DNA of 64,000 nt from Clostridia bacterium (lineage in GTDB: Bacteria > Bacillota > Clostridia > Acetivibrionales > DSM-27016). Positions 1-9,241 of this stretch are shown piece by piece. Every line of letters begins with the position of its first letter. Within the stretch, counting starts at the first letter, position 1. The stretch lies in assembly GCA_026414765.1 (NCBI GenBank), contig JAOAIJ010000022.1, positions 1 to 64,000 on the forward strand, read 5' to 3'. Below the pieces are notes generated by a model. It saw nothing but the letters and a program-made list of their open reading frames with translations, was not told where the DNA came from and did no database searches. The position numbers and the translations under genes are program-made.

Positions 1-57
1 GAACCCCGGACCAACCGGTTATGAGCCGGTTGCTCTAACCAACTGAGCTAAAGGCCC
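1..57 (-). tRNA. tRNA-Met (CAU anticodon), truncated by the window edge
   Basis: Read on the minus strand, the gene starts GGGCCTTTAGCTCAG, followed by a D-loop, an anticodon stem with loop CTCATAA (anticodon CAU) and the start of the T-arm GGGGTTC. The 3' end lies outside the window. Elongator tRNA-Met is most likely; a tRNA-Ile with a lysidine-modified CAU anticodon cannot be excluded. It lies 3 bases downstream of tRNA-Asn and is probably co-transcribed with it. Confidence 0.9.
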
Positions 58-60
58 AAA

Positions 61-135
61 TGGCTCCTCAAGTAGGACTCGAACCTACGACCCTGCGGTT
101 AACAGCCGCATGCTCTACCGACTGAGCTATTGAGG
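61..135 (-). tRNA. tRNA-Asn (GUU anticodon)
   Basis: A complete cloverleaf on the minus strand: acceptor stem TCCTCAA, D-arm AGCTCAGTCGGTAGAGC, anticodon loop centred on GTT, T-arm with GGTTCGAGTCC, and an encoded 3' CCA. It is the first gene of a tRNA operon whose promoter lies about 130 bases upstream. Confidence 0.96.
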
Positions 136-265
136 AATATAACTTCCAGGTTTTAAATCACAGGCTATTAATTATGTGATCCTGATCTACACTGTATGTA
201 AGCATAGACTATAAGACCGCCGCTTACTGCCTTTCGCCTGTTGACTTAGCCTAGACACATATAAT

Positions 266-294
266 ATTATACTGATGAGACAGTACTTGGTCAA
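266..294 (-). promoter_or_regulatory. Sigma-A promoter of the tRNA operon
   Basis: On the minus strand, a -35 box TTGACC (289-294) and a -10 box TATAAT (266-271) are separated by exactly 17 bases. It points at tRNA-Asn and tRNA-Met. The 130 bases between it and tRNA-Asn show no further gene and probably form the 5' part of the tRNA precursor. Confidence 0.8.
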
Positions 295-411
295 TATCAG
301 AATTTGTCTATTAGACTATTTTCATCAAATTATCTTCATATTACTAATATTTACGTTTATAATATCCGTATATCTCGGTTTTTCTCAGTGTCGAATTACA
401 TAATGAAGGAT

Positions 412-642
412 TTACTGAACCCTTTTATCTCTATATACAAGCAGTAATTCTCTGAATTTTGTTGCATGCTTTCCTTCATCTTCTGCAAACTTTTTGAATA
501 TTTCTTTTATCTCAGTATCTTCAATTCTTTTTGAATACATTTCAAAATCTCTAACAAGCTCCATTGAATTTTCCCACGCTCTAAGAAGTCTATCATAAGT
601 AGTATATTCAACTTCATTTCTATTCATTTCATCATGTTCCAT
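412..642 (-). CDS. Small ferritin-like / rubrerythrin-like domain protein
   Basis: A 76-residue, highly charged, probably two-helix protein. It carries an ExxR...E pattern and an EDEGKHATKFRELL segment that resembles one half of a ferritin-like four-helix bundle, where Glu and His ligate iron. It could be a short structural relative rather than an enzyme; no second metal half-site is present. The start is placed at the ATG at 642, which follows an AAGGAG box at good spacing; an in-frame ATG eight codons upstream overlaps that box and is unlikely. It is a single-gene unit with no functional partner nearby. The fold assignment is tentative. Confidence 0.6.
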   Translation of the reverse strand: MEHDEMNRNEVEYTTYDRLLRAWENSMELVRDFEMYSKRIEDTEIKEIFKKFAEDEGKHATKFRELLLVYRDKRVQ

Positions 643-867
643 AGTTAACACTCCTTTTTCCGGCAAGTAATTGATACACAGTTTTCATGGCTATAAAGTA
701 CTTCTTTTTATCAGTTTGTTCATATCTTTATAAGCTTTTTTATCAAGATATGAAGTTATTTTTTCTTCTCACGGACTTTTTATCCGTGTCATAATTTAGC
801 TATACATAAAAAATCACTTTTTTTAGTATTTAACAACTTTTGTCGAATAATTTTTATGCGCAGTATA

Positions 868-896
868 TTGATTTTATTCGACATTTTATGTATTAT
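868..896 (+). promoter_or_regulatory. Promoter of a candidate small RNA
   Basis: TTGATT (868-873) and TATTAT (891-896) are spaced by 17 bases on the plus strand. No open reading frame of note follows; the next element is an intrinsic terminator about 80 bases beyond the predicted start site. Confidence 0.6.
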
Positions 897-902
897 AAAT
901 AT

Positions 903-1014
903 GAGTATATTAGTATTACCTGTATATATACATGTAATATGTAATCTAGTTTTAGATTAGAGTACTCCCCTAAGTCCCGTTACATTCCGCTAACAAATGT
1001 ACGGGAATTTTTTT
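903..1014 (+). ncRNA. Candidate small RNA with its own promoter and terminator
   Basis: A roughly 110-base transcription unit is predicted between a TTGATT-N17-TATTAT promoter and a strong hairpin followed by seven T residues. It lies in a 546-base gap between the convergent-side end of rpoD and the ferritin-like gene, and no translated gene fits inside. I do not recognise the RNA family. The transcript is inferred from its ends only. The rest of the gap (643-867 and 1015-1162) shows nothing I can name. Confidence 0.45.
975..1014 (+). terminator. Intrinsic terminator of the candidate small RNA
   Basis: Stem CCCGT-(T bulge)-ACATT paired with AATGTACGGG, then AATTTTTTTG. On the opposite strand no T-run follows the hairpin, so the plus strand is the functional one. 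Confidence 0.8.
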
Positions 1015-1162
1015 GTTCAAAAAAGTGCAATATATCTGGCGCACGTTTTGCTTTTGTCTTTTTCTGCTAGGGTTATCTTTTATTTATGCTGAAAAAATAT
1101 ACTATGAAGCGTTTCAACGAATAGAAATATGGCGAAATAGTTGAACTCTTAGTTCAGACAAT

Positions 1163-1190
1163 AAAAAAAACTCGATATTATTCGAGTTTT
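1163..1190 (-). terminator. Terminator of rpoD
   Basis: On the minus strand, stem AAAACTCGA/TCGAGTTTT with a 6-base loop and a run of T residues immediately after. It overlaps the rpoD stop codon. Confidence 0.8.
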
Positions 1191-2268
1191 AATCTAAGTA
1201 ATCCTTTAGTTTTTTACTTCTGCTTGGATGTCTTAGTTTTCTTAATGCTTTTGCTTCTATCTGACGAATTCTTTCCCTAGTTACATTAAATTCCTTACCA
1301 ACTTCCTCTAAGGTTCTCGCTCTTCCATCATCCAATCCGAACCTTAATCTCAATACCTTTTCCTCTCTGGCTGTAAGCGTATCCAAAACATCAATAAGCT
1401 GTTCCTTCAGCAGTGTGAATGCAGCCGCTTCAGCAGGTGCAGGCGCATCATCATCCGGTATGAAGTCTCCAAGATGACTATCTTCCTCCTCACCTATCGG
1501 AGTTTCTAAAGAGACAGGCTCTTGCGAAATTTTCATGATTTCACGTACTCTGTCCACAGACATATTCATTTCTTTTGCTATTTCTTCCGGTTGCGGTTCT
1601 CTTCCCAATTCCTGTAGTAACTGTCTTGATACCCTTATTAACTTATTTATTGTTTCAACCATATGGACAGGTATTCTTATTGTCCTTGCCTGATCAGCGA
1701 TAGCTCTGGTTATAGCTTGTCTTATCCACCAAGTAGCATAAGTACTAAACTTGTACCCTTTTCTGTAATCGAATTTTTCTACAGCCTTGATAAGACCTAA
1801 ATTACCTTCCTGAATCAAATCAAGGAACAGCATACCTCTACCCACATATCTCTTTGCTATACTCACAACAAGTCTAAGATTTGCTTCAGCTAATCTTCTT
1901 TTAGCTTCAGCATCTCCTTTTTCCATTCTTTGAGCCAGATCTATTTCTTCATCTGCAGATAAAAGGGGTACTTTCCCTATTTCTTTAAGATACATCCTAA
2001 CAGGATCATCTATGCTTATGCCTTCAGGGATAGTAATATTAAGGTCTTCCTCAGTAAGCTGAATATCTTCCATTTCGGCCTCAATATCACCTACTACGTC
2101 AATACCCATATTTTCAACAGTTTCATATATTTTTTCTATCTGATCCGGTTCCAGTTCTATATCTTCAAAGGCATCCATTATTTCCTTATATGTCAGCATG
2201 CCCTTTGACTTTCCTTTTTCAACCAGTTCTTTCAATATTGCTTTTCTGTTTTCATTAATTGGCTTCAT
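1189..2268 (-). CDS. rpoD: Primary RNA polymerase sigma factor RpoD/SigA
   Basis: This is the housekeeping sigma factor that directs RNA polymerase to -10/-35 promoters. The 359 residues show region 1.1 (about 5-75), region 1.2 with [11 protein letters not shown] (about 87-97), region 2 with the melting and -10 recognition helix [17 protein letters not shown], region 3, and region 4 with the -35 helix-turn-helix ([20 protein letters not shown]) near the C-terminus. Length is typical for Firmicutes, which lack the long proteobacterial insert. The start follows AGGAGGGGG. It lies 76 bases downstream of dnaG on the same strand, the classical macromolecular-synthesis pairing, and has its own terminator. 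Confidence 0.98.
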   Translation of the reverse strand: MKPINENRKAILKELVEKGKSKGMLTYKEIMDAFEDIELEPDQIEKIYETVENMGIDVVGDIEAEMEDIQLTEEDLNITIPEGISIDDPVRMYLKEIGKVPLLSADEEIDLAQRMEKGDAEAKRRLAEANLRLVVSIAKRYVGRGMLFLDLIQEGNLGLIKAVEKFDYRKGYKFSTYATWWIRQAITRAIADQARTIRIPVHMVETINKLIRVSRQLLQELGREPQPEEIAKEMNMSVDRVREIMKISQEPVSLETPIGEEEDSHLGDFIPDDDAPAPAEAAAFTLLKEQLIDVLDTLTAREEKVLRLRFGLDDGRARTLEEVGKEFNVTRERIRQIEAKALRKLRHPSRSKKLKDYLD

Positions 2269-2344
2269 CTGTTCCCCCTCCTTTCTCGTAGTACTTTAGT
2301 AGCTGATTTATTGATGTATTTTTTTGCAATGACAGGATTGGTAT

Positions 2345-4135
2345 TCATATCATTTTCCGCTTCATAAGAAGCGAATTTAACTCCGCTTTTAATTTCTCAA
2401 CATCTCCTTTTTCTAGTCTCTCTTCATTCTTCAGGGCTTCAAGTATTTCCTTCTGTCTTTTTTCTATTTTTAACAGTTTAAAGCTTCTTATTTTTTCTGC
2501 TATAGCTTTTCGAGTATCATCAATACTGTTTACTTCATTTATTACTTTAGCATATTCATTTGAGTCAATATTTACTTGTGCATTAAGTAGCTCTGCTGCA
2601 ACTATTGTTTTATTATTCCCCAATCTTTCAAACACAATTTCTGCTAAACTTTTGTTATTTCCTTGACTAAAATCATTAATGGAAATCGAATCTTTAACTA
2701 AGCTGTAAATACTGTTATCAATACATAAAAGTGCTAAAATCATTTTTTCATCTTTGTCAATTTTATTATCAACGCCTATTTCACTGCCTTTGTCCTTATT
2801 AACCTTAAAGTTACTTTGAATTGCAGCAGTTTGCCTGAAGCTTGTCTTGGGTTTTACTCTTTTATATATCTCAGCCCTTAGCGACTCTTCGGAAACGTTA
2901 TAATCCTTAGAAATCTTTTTTAAATACATTTCTCTTTCAACCAGGTTATCAACCTTTGATAAAAGTTCTGCTACCTTATTTAAAAATGTAATTGTCCCTT
3001 CAATACTTTCAGTATTTATTTGATTTTTCAAAATCCTAATTTTATATTCTACAAGTGACAATGCTTTGTCTATCAGCTTCTTGAATTCTTCCGGACCATT
3101 TTTGCTGATAAATTCATCAGGATCCTTACCCTGAGGAATTATCAGCACTTTTACATTGCAGCCGATATCACTCAACAATTCCAATCCCCTGAGTGTAGCA
3201 GCCTGTCCTGCCGTATCTGCATCATATGAAATAATTACTTCTTCTGCATACTTTTTAAGTATTCTTCCCTGACTTTCTGTAAGAGCAGTACCCAGAGAAG
3301 CTACAGAATTTATTATTCCACTCTGATGAAGTGATATAACATCCATATAGCCTTCTACAATAACTAATCTTTTTTCACCTGAATTTTTTGCAATATTTAA
3401 TGCATACAGGTTTCTACCTTTATTATATACAAGCGTTTCAGGGGAATTCATATACTTTGGCAGTGATGAATCCAACACCCTACCGCCGAAACCTATTACA
3501 TTGCCCCTAATATCAAATATGGGGAAAATTACTCTCCCCCTGAATCTATCACAATAGCCACCGTTTTTATTTGATAGTATTAAACCACTTTGCTTAATTT
3601 GGGAAATATCAAATCCTTTTTCTACCAAATACTTATATAGTGAATCCCAATCTTCCAGAGAATACCCTAATCCAAACCTTCTTATAGTGTGTTCACTTAT
3701 TTTTCTTCTTTTTAGATACTGACGCGCATTTTCTCCGGCAGAGTTATTTAGATTATTGAAAAAAAAACGTGCAGCTTCAGTATTTATTTTCAAAATCTCC
3801 TGCTTTATTCTGGCTCTCTCTATTTCTTCACTGCTTTCACCTTCAGGAAGTTGTATATGCGCCCTGTCGGCTAGATGCTTAACCGCCTCTATAAAATCCA
3901 AATTTTCTGCATTCATTACAAAATTTATTACATTTCCACCTTTTCCACACCCAAAACAGTAAAATATCTGTTTTGTGGAAACAACACTGAATGAAGGAGT
4001 CTTTTCCTTATGAAAAGGGCACAGCCCAAAAAAGTCTTTGCCTTTCCTCTCCAACCGGACGTACTCCGATACAACATCAACTATATCATTATTTAACCTG
4101 ACTTCTTCAATAATTTCTTCGGGATAATTATACAT
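2345..4135 (-). CDS. dnaG: DNA primase DnaG
   Basis: It makes RNA primers for replication at the fork together with the replicative helicase. The 596 residues show an N-terminal CHC2 zinc finger (CPFHKEKTPSF...FYCFGCGKGG, about 40-67), the primase core with FGGRVL, the TOPRIM domain with the metal-binding motifs VIVEGYMDV and SYDADTAGQ (about 255-310), and a helical C-terminal helicase-interacting domain that is less conserved. Length is normal. The start follows AAGGAT at short spacing. It is the upstream partner of rpoD. Confidence 0.97.
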   Translation of the reverse strand: MYNYPEEIIEEVRLNNDIVDVVSEYVRLERKGKDFFGLCPFHKEKTPSFSVVSTKQIFYCFGCGKGGNVINFVMNAENLDFIEAVKHLADRAHIQLPEGESSEEIERARIKQEILKINTEAARFFFNNLNNSAGENARQYLKRRKISEHTIRRFGLGYSLEDWDSLYKYLVEKGFDISQIKQSGLILSNKNGGYCDRFRGRVIFPIFDIRGNVIGFGGRVLDSSLPKYMNSPETLVYNKGRNLYALNIAKNSGEKRLVIVEGYMDVISLHQSGIINSVASLGTALTESQGRILKKYAEEVIISYDADTAGQAATLRGLELLSDIGCNVKVLIIPQGKDPDEFISKNGPEEFKKLIDKALSLVEYKIRILKNQINTESIEGTITFLNKVAELLSKVDNLVEREMYLKKISKDYNVSEESLRAEIYKRVKPKTSFRQTAAIQSNFKVNKDKGSEIGVDNKIDKDEKMILALLCIDNSIYSLVKDSISINDFSQGNNKSLAEIVFERLGNNKTIVAAELLNAQVNIDSNEYAKVINEVNSIDDTRKAIAEKIRSFKLLKIEKRQKEILEALKNEERLEKGDVEKLKAELNSLLMKRKMI

Positions 4136-4745
4136 TTCATATCCTTAGATACATATTTCCTTTATTGTATATTTTTATGCTTTCGTAATTTCATTTAATA
4201 TTTGTTCGACATATTTGTTAATAATCCTTCTTTTTTATTAAATAAAATTAAAATTTTAAAGCACTCAAAACAAAATCTCATCTCGTTCCTTATGAGATGA
4301 GAACAAAACCTGATTCACATTTGGAGCAAAACATAAACTGAACGAAATTTATATTCTACATAAAATATTATTTTCCCTTCTTAAAATAAAAATTATTTTA
4401 TTTTTGAATAGCTATTTTGATTCATGCAAAATTAAGATATTCAAAATCAGCTTACATCCTTAAAACCTATACCTGTATATAAAATCCAGTAATAGTCTTG
4501 CATGTTTTTTACAGTTTTATACGTAAACAGGAAATATAACTGACTTCGAATTGATTGAATATACCTGAGTTTGGTAAACAATAGAAGTAGTGAACTCAAT
4601 ATTTTAGTTTTAAGATACTTTTTTATTTCAGACCGGTACTTACAAAAGAATTTATTATTTTGCTGCCCATGGAATTTCGGATTATACCTAAAAGTCTATT
4701 GTGGCATAGATTACAGGAACTATACGTACCCGCTTTTTGGACAAT
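4136..4745. other. 610-base gene-free region upstream of dnaG
   Basis: No convincing gene is seen on either strand. One hairpin is clear: CTCATCTC (4277-4284) paired with GAGATGAG (4294-4301). On the minus strand it is followed by ATTTTGTTTTG, so it could be a weak terminator or an attenuator in the dnaG leader. The rest is very AT-rich, with no promoter I trust. Confidence 0.4.
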
Positions 4746-4783
4746 AAAAAACCCGGGGTGATCAAAATTTTGACCCTACCGGG
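4746..4783 (-). terminator. Terminator of the small DUF6514-like gene
   Basis: On the minus strand, a GC-rich stem (CCCGG..., then GGGTCAAAA paired with TTTTGATCACCC, closing with CGGG) followed by TTTTTTATTG. It lies immediately downstream of the stop codon at 4791. Confidence 0.8.
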
Positions 4784-4790
4784 ATTTATG

Positions 4791-5102
4791 CTAAGTTCCT
4801 ATCATATCATCAAGAATAAAAGGTAATCCTATCGGAGTAACGAAATTCTTAACCATTTTTTCAAAAAGGTCTTTAGTCTTTTCGATATTGCAGGATAGAT
4901 TTTTTACTGCCTTCACTTCATCCTTCATTCCATCAACTTTTTTAATTATTTCTATTCCATATACTTTTTTTCCGGATAGCTCGTCCATATCATCAAGTTT
5001 ACTTTCTATCAAATAATATTCTAATTTCATAGGAGATTTGAAACCGATTATGTGTTCATCCGGTATTAACTCAATTCTTTTTTCTATCAGTCTATTTACC
5101 AT
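4791..5102 (-). CDS. Conserved clostridial protein, DUF6514-like
   Basis: A 103-residue soluble protein with the pattern KLEYYLIES...KKVYGIEIIKK followed by an amphipathic C-terminal half (ETKDLFEKMVKNFVTPIGLPFILDD type). The pattern recalls the clostridial DUF6514 family, which has no known function; I give that from memory with moderate certainty. The start follows AGGGGGG at good spacing. It is monocistronic with a terminator directly after its stop. Confidence 0.65.
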   Translation of the reverse strand: MVNRLIEKRIELIPDEHIIGFKSPMKLEYYLIESKLDDMDELSGKKVYGIEIIKKVDGMKDEVKAVKNLSCNIEKTKDLFEKMVKNFVTPIGLPFILDDMIGT

Positions 5103-5321
5103 CTGAATTCCCCCCTAACTTTTTTCAACTCAATTATATAATATTGCTTTTAAGCTGGCTATTAAAAAGTTTCGCGGGAAATAGCTTATGTTTTCCGTAT
5201 TTCGACAAATCTCTATAAATATTTTGATTATATATGTTTTTTGATATATCCATTTGTCGATTTTTGTACTAAAACAAAAAAACATTTTACAAGTAATTAA
5301 CTTAAAATAATATATAATAAT

Positions 5322-6359
5322 TCATTTTAATTCGAGAATTTTGATTCTGCTGTCAACACTTAAGTCTATATATTTGCTTCCGCATTTTACTAATGGCTTC
5401 GATATGTATCTAGGATTTATGTATATGATTTCTCCTGTCTCTCCGGTATTTAAAACCACAAAATCACCTATATAGTAAGCTGCTATGTTATTCAGGAAAA
5501 CACTTATTACACGCATATCCAATATTCCAAAAGTGTTTTTTTCCATAAGCTCAAGAACCTCAAAAGGTGATTCCTTCCCCCTATACGCTCTGTTTGAAGT
5601 CATAGCATCATATATGTCGGCTACTGCTATTATTTTAGCAAATTCATGTATTTGTGATCCTTTTACTCCCATGGGGTAACCCGTGCCATCTTCTCTCTCA
5701 TGATGCATCAAAACTCCCAAACATATATCTTTACTAAATTTATTAGTACTTTCTAATAACCGGTATCCAAGGGTGGTGTGCTTCTTCATTTCAGCAAATT
5801 CTTCAGTTGTCAGCGGACCTGGTTTGTTTATTATTTCCGGAGATATTTTACTTTTACCCAGGTCATGTAAAAGTCCTGCTTGAATAAGCAGCTTTATCTT
5901 ATCTATGTCAAGCTTAAGCCATTTTCCTATCAGCATGCATAATAAAGAAACATTTACACTGTGCGTATATGTATATTCATCCACACCCCTTATCTCATTT
6001 ATGCAACCCACTATGTCCCTGTTTTCATTTATTCTTATTATAGTTGATTCTGATACATTGTTTACCGCCTCTATATTAATGTTTTTCCCTATAGAAATAT
6101 CGTGCAATATTGATTTTGCTATGTCTATATTCTCATTGTACTGTGCTTTGAAAAGCTCTGCATCGCCAGTCAATAGAATATCAGCAGATTGTTCATATAT
6201 TTTAACTTTCAAAAAACCCAGATTATCGAGTTTTTTTATCAGGTGTGCATCAAGTATAGTATTTTCAGCAACAATCACAGCTCCATACTCATTAAATATG
6301 GTCTCAGCCATTTTCATACCCGGATAGCAGTCTATTACACTCACAAATACTTTTCTCAT
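5322..6359 (-). CDS. HD-GYP domain protein, probable cyclic-di-GMP phosphodiesterase
   Basis: HD-GYP proteins hydrolyse cyclic di-GMP. The 345 residues have an N-terminal DUF3391-like region (about 1-60), then the HD-GYP domain: HS near 132, HDLGKSKI with the catalytic HD at 165-166, H(H)ERxDGTGYP with the GYP signature near 223-230, and DAMTSNRAYR near 255. All expected metal ligands look present, so an active enzyme is likely. A C-terminal tail (about 295-345) has a beta-rich pattern (VVLNTGETGEIIYINP). There is no membrane segment. The start follows AAGGGTG. It stands alone. Confidence 0.9.
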   Translation of the reverse strand: MRKVFVSVIDCYPGMKMAETIFNEYGAVIVAENTILDAHLIKKLDNLGFLKVKIYEQSADILLTGDAELFKAQYNENIDIAKSILHDISIGKNINIEAVNNVSESTIIRINENRDIVGCINEIRGVDEYTYTHSVNVSLLCMLIGKWLKLDIDKIKLLIQAGLLHDLGKSKISPEIINKPGPLTTEEFAEMKKHTTLGYRLLESTNKFSKDICLGVLMHHEREDGTGYPMGVKGSQIHEFAKIIAVADIYDAMTSNRAYRGKESPFEVLELMEKNTFGILDMRVISVFLNNIAAYYIGDFVVLNTGETGEIIYINPRYISKPLVKCGSKYIDLSVDSRIKILELK

Positions 6360-6749
6360 TTCTTCACCCTTGGCTTTTTAAAATGATTAAATCGAATAAA
6401 TATTGGTTTATCATTTTTTTGAGGCATTTTGTAGATTTGTTTAAAAAAATTATAGCACATATGTTTAAAAACAAAAATAAAAATATACTATAATTTTTAT
6501 TATTTCTATTATTTACCTATTATTTCCTTTACGTGATTAACAATACTGGTTTAGCATCTTATTAACATGGCATATTCGCAGAAGATTTTAAAAATGTTAG
6601 ACCAACCCGGGAAAAAGTGAATCAATTTCAATACTAGGCGAGTTCGTATGGTAAACTTTTTACATTGATGGTATATCAACATTATGTTAACATATAGTAG
6701 TTATTCCAACAGCATAACTATATTATTATCCGAAAGGGGGCTTAGATGT
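6360..6749. other. 390-base divergent intergenic region
   Basis: It separates the HD-GYP gene (minus) from the small membrane protein gene (plus), so it must hold both promoters. I see no consensus promoter pair. A short palindrome TTGAT-GGTAT-ATCAA lies about 75 bases before the plus-strand start, and AT-rich tracts fill the rest. Confidence 0.35.
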
Positions 6750-7010
6750 ATGAACAAAGGTATTCAAAAAATATTTACTGAGTTTTACAGGCTTAATTCT
6801 TTCACAAAAACAGTAATCAAGCGCGGTACACAGCTTTGTTTGTTATTGCTGACACTTGGAACGGTAATGATTTTTCTAAACAGGGTACATTTTAGTTATG
6901 ACTCATATTATGAGTTTATAGCTACATCCGTAATAAAAAACAGTTTTATTATTCTTGCTGAAGTGATAGTAGGTGGACTTCTGATAGACTATGTATTCAA
7001 TAAAAAATAA
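6750..7010 (+). CDS. Small two-helix membrane protein of unknown function
   Basis: An 86-residue protein with two predicted membrane helices, one from about 28 to 45 (CLLLLTLGTVMIFL) and one from about 62 to 80 (SFIILAEVIVGGLLIDYVF), joined by a short polar loop; the N-terminal 25 residues are basic and probably cytoplasmic. I do not recognise the family. The start at 6750 follows AAAGGGGG at proper spacing; an upstream in-frame ATG lacks such a site. It is followed directly by a terminator. Confidence 0.7.
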   Translation: MNKGIQKIFTEFYRLNSFTKTVIKRGTQLCLLLLTLGTVMIFLNRVHFSYDSYYEFIATSVIKNSFIILAEVIVGGLLIDYVFNKK

Positions 7011-7044
7011 AGCCGGCCTTTACATAGAGGCTGGCTTATTTTTC
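7010..7044 (+). terminator. Intrinsic terminator, probably shared with panD
   Basis: AAGCCGGCCT pairs with AGGCTGGCTT, followed by ATTTTTC. A G-U wobble in the plus-strand RNA becomes an A-C mismatch on the minus strand, so it fits the plus-strand gene best, but it also sits just beyond the panD stop and has T residues on that side. Confidence 0.75.
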
Positions 7045-7045
7045 A

Positions 7046-7444
7046 TTAGTTATGATCATAATTGATTATCTGTCCATGCTCTTCAGCATTTTTTATATCA
7101 ACAATTGTGTTTTTATCGTTTACGAAAATTATCCTGGGTACAAATTCACTAGCTTCTTTTCTATCAAACAATCCATAAGATATGATTATGATAACATCCC
7201 CCGGGTGTACCAACCTGGCAGCGGCACCATTCAGACAAATCATTCCGCTACCGCGTTCTCCAGGTATTACGTATGTTTCAAACCTGTTTCCATTATTGTT
7301 GTTAACTATCTGCACTTTTTCATTTTTCATAATATCTGCAGCATCCATTAGATTTTCATCTATAGTTATGCTGCCAACATAATTAAGATTTGCTTCAGTG
7401 ACTCTTGCACGATGTATCTTTGACTTCATCAGGTTTATGAACAT
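7046..7444 (-). CDS. panD: Aspartate 1-decarboxylase PanD
   Basis: It makes beta-alanine from aspartate for pantothenate synthesis. The 132-residue proenzyme shows the family N-terminus [22 protein letters not shown]; the self-cleavage Gly-Ser bond falls at residues 24-25, giving the pyruvoyl group on Ser25. The lysine and arginine around residues 7-14 and the [12 protein letters not shown] segment are typical. It is the last gene of panB-panC-panD, 2 bases after panC. Confidence 0.97.
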   Translation of the reverse strand: MFINLMKSKIHRARVTEANLNYVGSITIDENLMDAADIMKNEKVQIVNNNNGNRFETYVIPGERGSGMICLNGAAARLVHPGDVIIIISYGLFDRKEASEFVPRIIFVNDKNTIVDIKNAEEHGQIINYDHN

Positions 7445-7446
7445 TC

Positions 7447-8292
7447 CTATACCTCCACAATTACATTATCGATCAGCCTTGTATTGCCAAACTTCACTGC
7501 TAGTGCTATCAGTGTCTTTTTCTTAATTGTATTTACCTCTTCAAGACTTTCAGCATCAACTACGCTTATATAATCTACATTTGCAATCTTTTCAGACATT
7601 ATTCTGCTCTTTAAGTACTCTATAACCTTTTCTCCGCTTCTTTCCCCATCCTTAATGATTCCTTCGACCTCAACCAATGACCGTGATAATACTAAAGCAG
7701 CTTTACGCTCTTCTTTTCCCAGATATACATTCCTGGAACTCATAGCCAGTCCATCCTGTTCCCTTATAATCGGGCAGATAACTATTTTCAAATTCATGTT
7801 TAAATCTTTAACCATTTTCTTAACGACAATTACCTGTTGGGCATCCTTCTGTCCAAAGTATGCGTTATCCGGTTCTACTATATTAAAAAGCTTTGCAACA
7901 ACTGTAGTAACGCCCTTGAAATGCCCGGGCCTGGATTTGCCACATAACTTTTCGGTAATCCCCTCAACTGTTACATAGCTCTTATAATCCTCAGGATACA
8001 TCTCCTTGTCTGAAGGAGCAAATATCACATCTACACCGGCTTCTTCCGCTATTTTAGAATCCCTGTCCATATCCCTCGGGTATTTGCTGAAATCCTCATT
8101 TACTCCAAATTGAGTAGGATTAACATAAATACTTAAGACAGTAAAGTCATTGTCATGCTTTGATGCTTTAATCAAAGATGTATGCCCTTCATGCAGGTAT
8201 CCCATGGTTGGAACAAGTCCAATAGATTTACCCTCCTTTTTCCGGGTTCTGACTATAGCCTTCAAGTCGTTTATTGTTTCAATAATCCTCAT
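7447..8292 (-). CDS. panC: Pantothenate synthetase PanC
   Basis: It joins pantoate and beta-alanine using ATP. The 281 residues show the nucleotidyltransferase signature [14 protein letters not shown] with the HxGH motif (about 28-41), YVNPTQF, the pantoate-binding [20 protein letters not shown] segment and the KMSKS-like MSSRN loop. Length is normal for the family. It is the middle gene of the pan operon, 17 bases after panB. Confidence 0.97.
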   Translation of the reverse strand: MRIIETINDLKAIVRTRKKEGKSIGLVPTMGYLHEGHTSLIKASKHDNDFTVLSIYVNPTQFGVNEDFSKYPRDMDRDSKIAEEAGVDVIFAPSDKEMYPEDYKSYVTVEGITEKLCGKSRPGHFKGVTTVVAKLFNIVEPDNAYFGQKDAQQVIVVKKMVKDLNMNLKIVICPIIREQDGLAMSSRNVYLGKEERKAALVLSRSLVEVEGIIKDGERSGEKVIEYLKSRIMSEKIANVDYISVVDAESLEEVNTIKKKTLIALAVKFGNTRLIDNVIVEV

Positions 8293-8309
8293 ATATATAC
8301 TCTCCTAAA

Positions 8310-9149
8310 TCAGCATTCTTTTTCCAAACGTTTTATAACTTCATCATCTACAATAAAAGAGTTCTTTTCTGTTGGGAAAACACCACTCTCAACTTCATTT
8401 ATATAGGACTTAACTGCCTCTATCAGAGCTGCACCCATATCTGCATATTTCTTTGTATGCTTTGGAGTAAAATCCCTGAACATACCCAAGATATCCGGTG
8501 TAACAAGAACCTGCCCATCACATCCGGCTCCCGAGCCAATACTGATTGTCGGTATTTCAAGCCTATTGCTGATGAATTCTGCTACTCTGTATGGTACACA
8601 TTCCAGTACAATAGCAAAAACTCCGGCTGATTGAAGCTCAAGTGCATCCCTATAAATCTTCTGTGCAGTTTCATATGTTTTTCCCTGTGCCTTGTGTCCG
8701 CCGAAAATATTCACCGATTGCGGCGTATAACCTAAATGTCCCATAACCGGTATACCTGCACTTATTATACTTTTTATATCTTCAATTACCTCTATTCCAC
8801 CCTCAAGCTTTACAGCTCTGCATCCGCCTTCACTCATAAGCCTTCCTGCATTTTTTACACTTTCATACTTTCCAGTATGATAGGATAAAAACGGCATATC
8901 TCCTACAACCATTGCCCTGGTTGCTCCTCTGGTTACTGCTTTTATGTGGTGCAGCATGTCATCCATTGTAACTCTTACTGTATCCTCATAGCCTAATACA
9001 ACCATTCCAAGAGAATCTCCAACCAGTATTGTGTCTATTCCCGATTCATCCAGAATTTTAGCGGTAGGATAATCATATGCAGTAAGCATCGTTATCTTCT
9101 TTCCGTTCTTTTTAGATTTATTGAAGTCAGCTACTGTAAACTTATTCAT
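8310..9149 (-). CDS. panB: 3-methyl-2-oxobutanoate hydroxymethyltransferase PanB
   Basis: It transfers a hydroxymethyl group from methylenetetrahydrofolate to ketoisovalerate, the first committed step to pantoate. The 279 residues show MLTAYDYPTAKILDESG, the metal-binding VGDSLGMVVLGY, DMPFLSYH, the KLEGG segment, MGHLGYTPQSVN and the catalytic glutamate in VLECVP. It is the first gene of the pan operon and is preceded by a leader of about 310 bases containing an intrinsic terminator, so read-through is probably controlled. Confidence 0.97.
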   Translation of the reverse strand: MNKFTVADFNKSKKNGKKITMLTAYDYPTAKILDESGIDTILVGDSLGMVVLGYEDTVRVTMDDMLHHIKAVTRGATRAMVVGDMPFLSYHTGKYESVKNAGRLMSEGGCRAVKLEGGIEVIEDIKSIISAGIPVMGHLGYTPQSVNIFGGHKAQGKTYETAQKIYRDALELQSAGVFAIVLECVPYRVAEFISNRLEIPTISIGSGAGCDGQVLVTPDILGMFRDFTPKHTKKYADMGAALIEAVKSYINEVESGVFPTEKNSFIVDDEVIKRLEKEC

Positions 9150-9200
9150 CTTCCTGCCTCCGTTTCATGTATTATTTCACTTACAAAGCCTGTTCCCTTC

Positions 9201-9241
9201 GAAAATAAAAATAGACCAACCCATTACAGGATTGGCCTATT
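9201..9241 (-). terminator. Attenuator-like terminator 52 bases upstream of panB
   Basis: In the minus-strand RNA a 13-bp stem forms (AAUAGGCCAAUCC with GGGUUGGUCUAUU) containing two G-U wobbles that would be A-C mismatches in the other strand, so the minus strand is functional. UUUUUAUUUU follows. It lies between a promoter at 9469-9497 and panB. Confidence 0.75.

Noticed and set aside
5905-6327. A 140-codon plus-strand frame
   Set aside because: It is antisense to the HD-GYP gene, whose motifs are clear.
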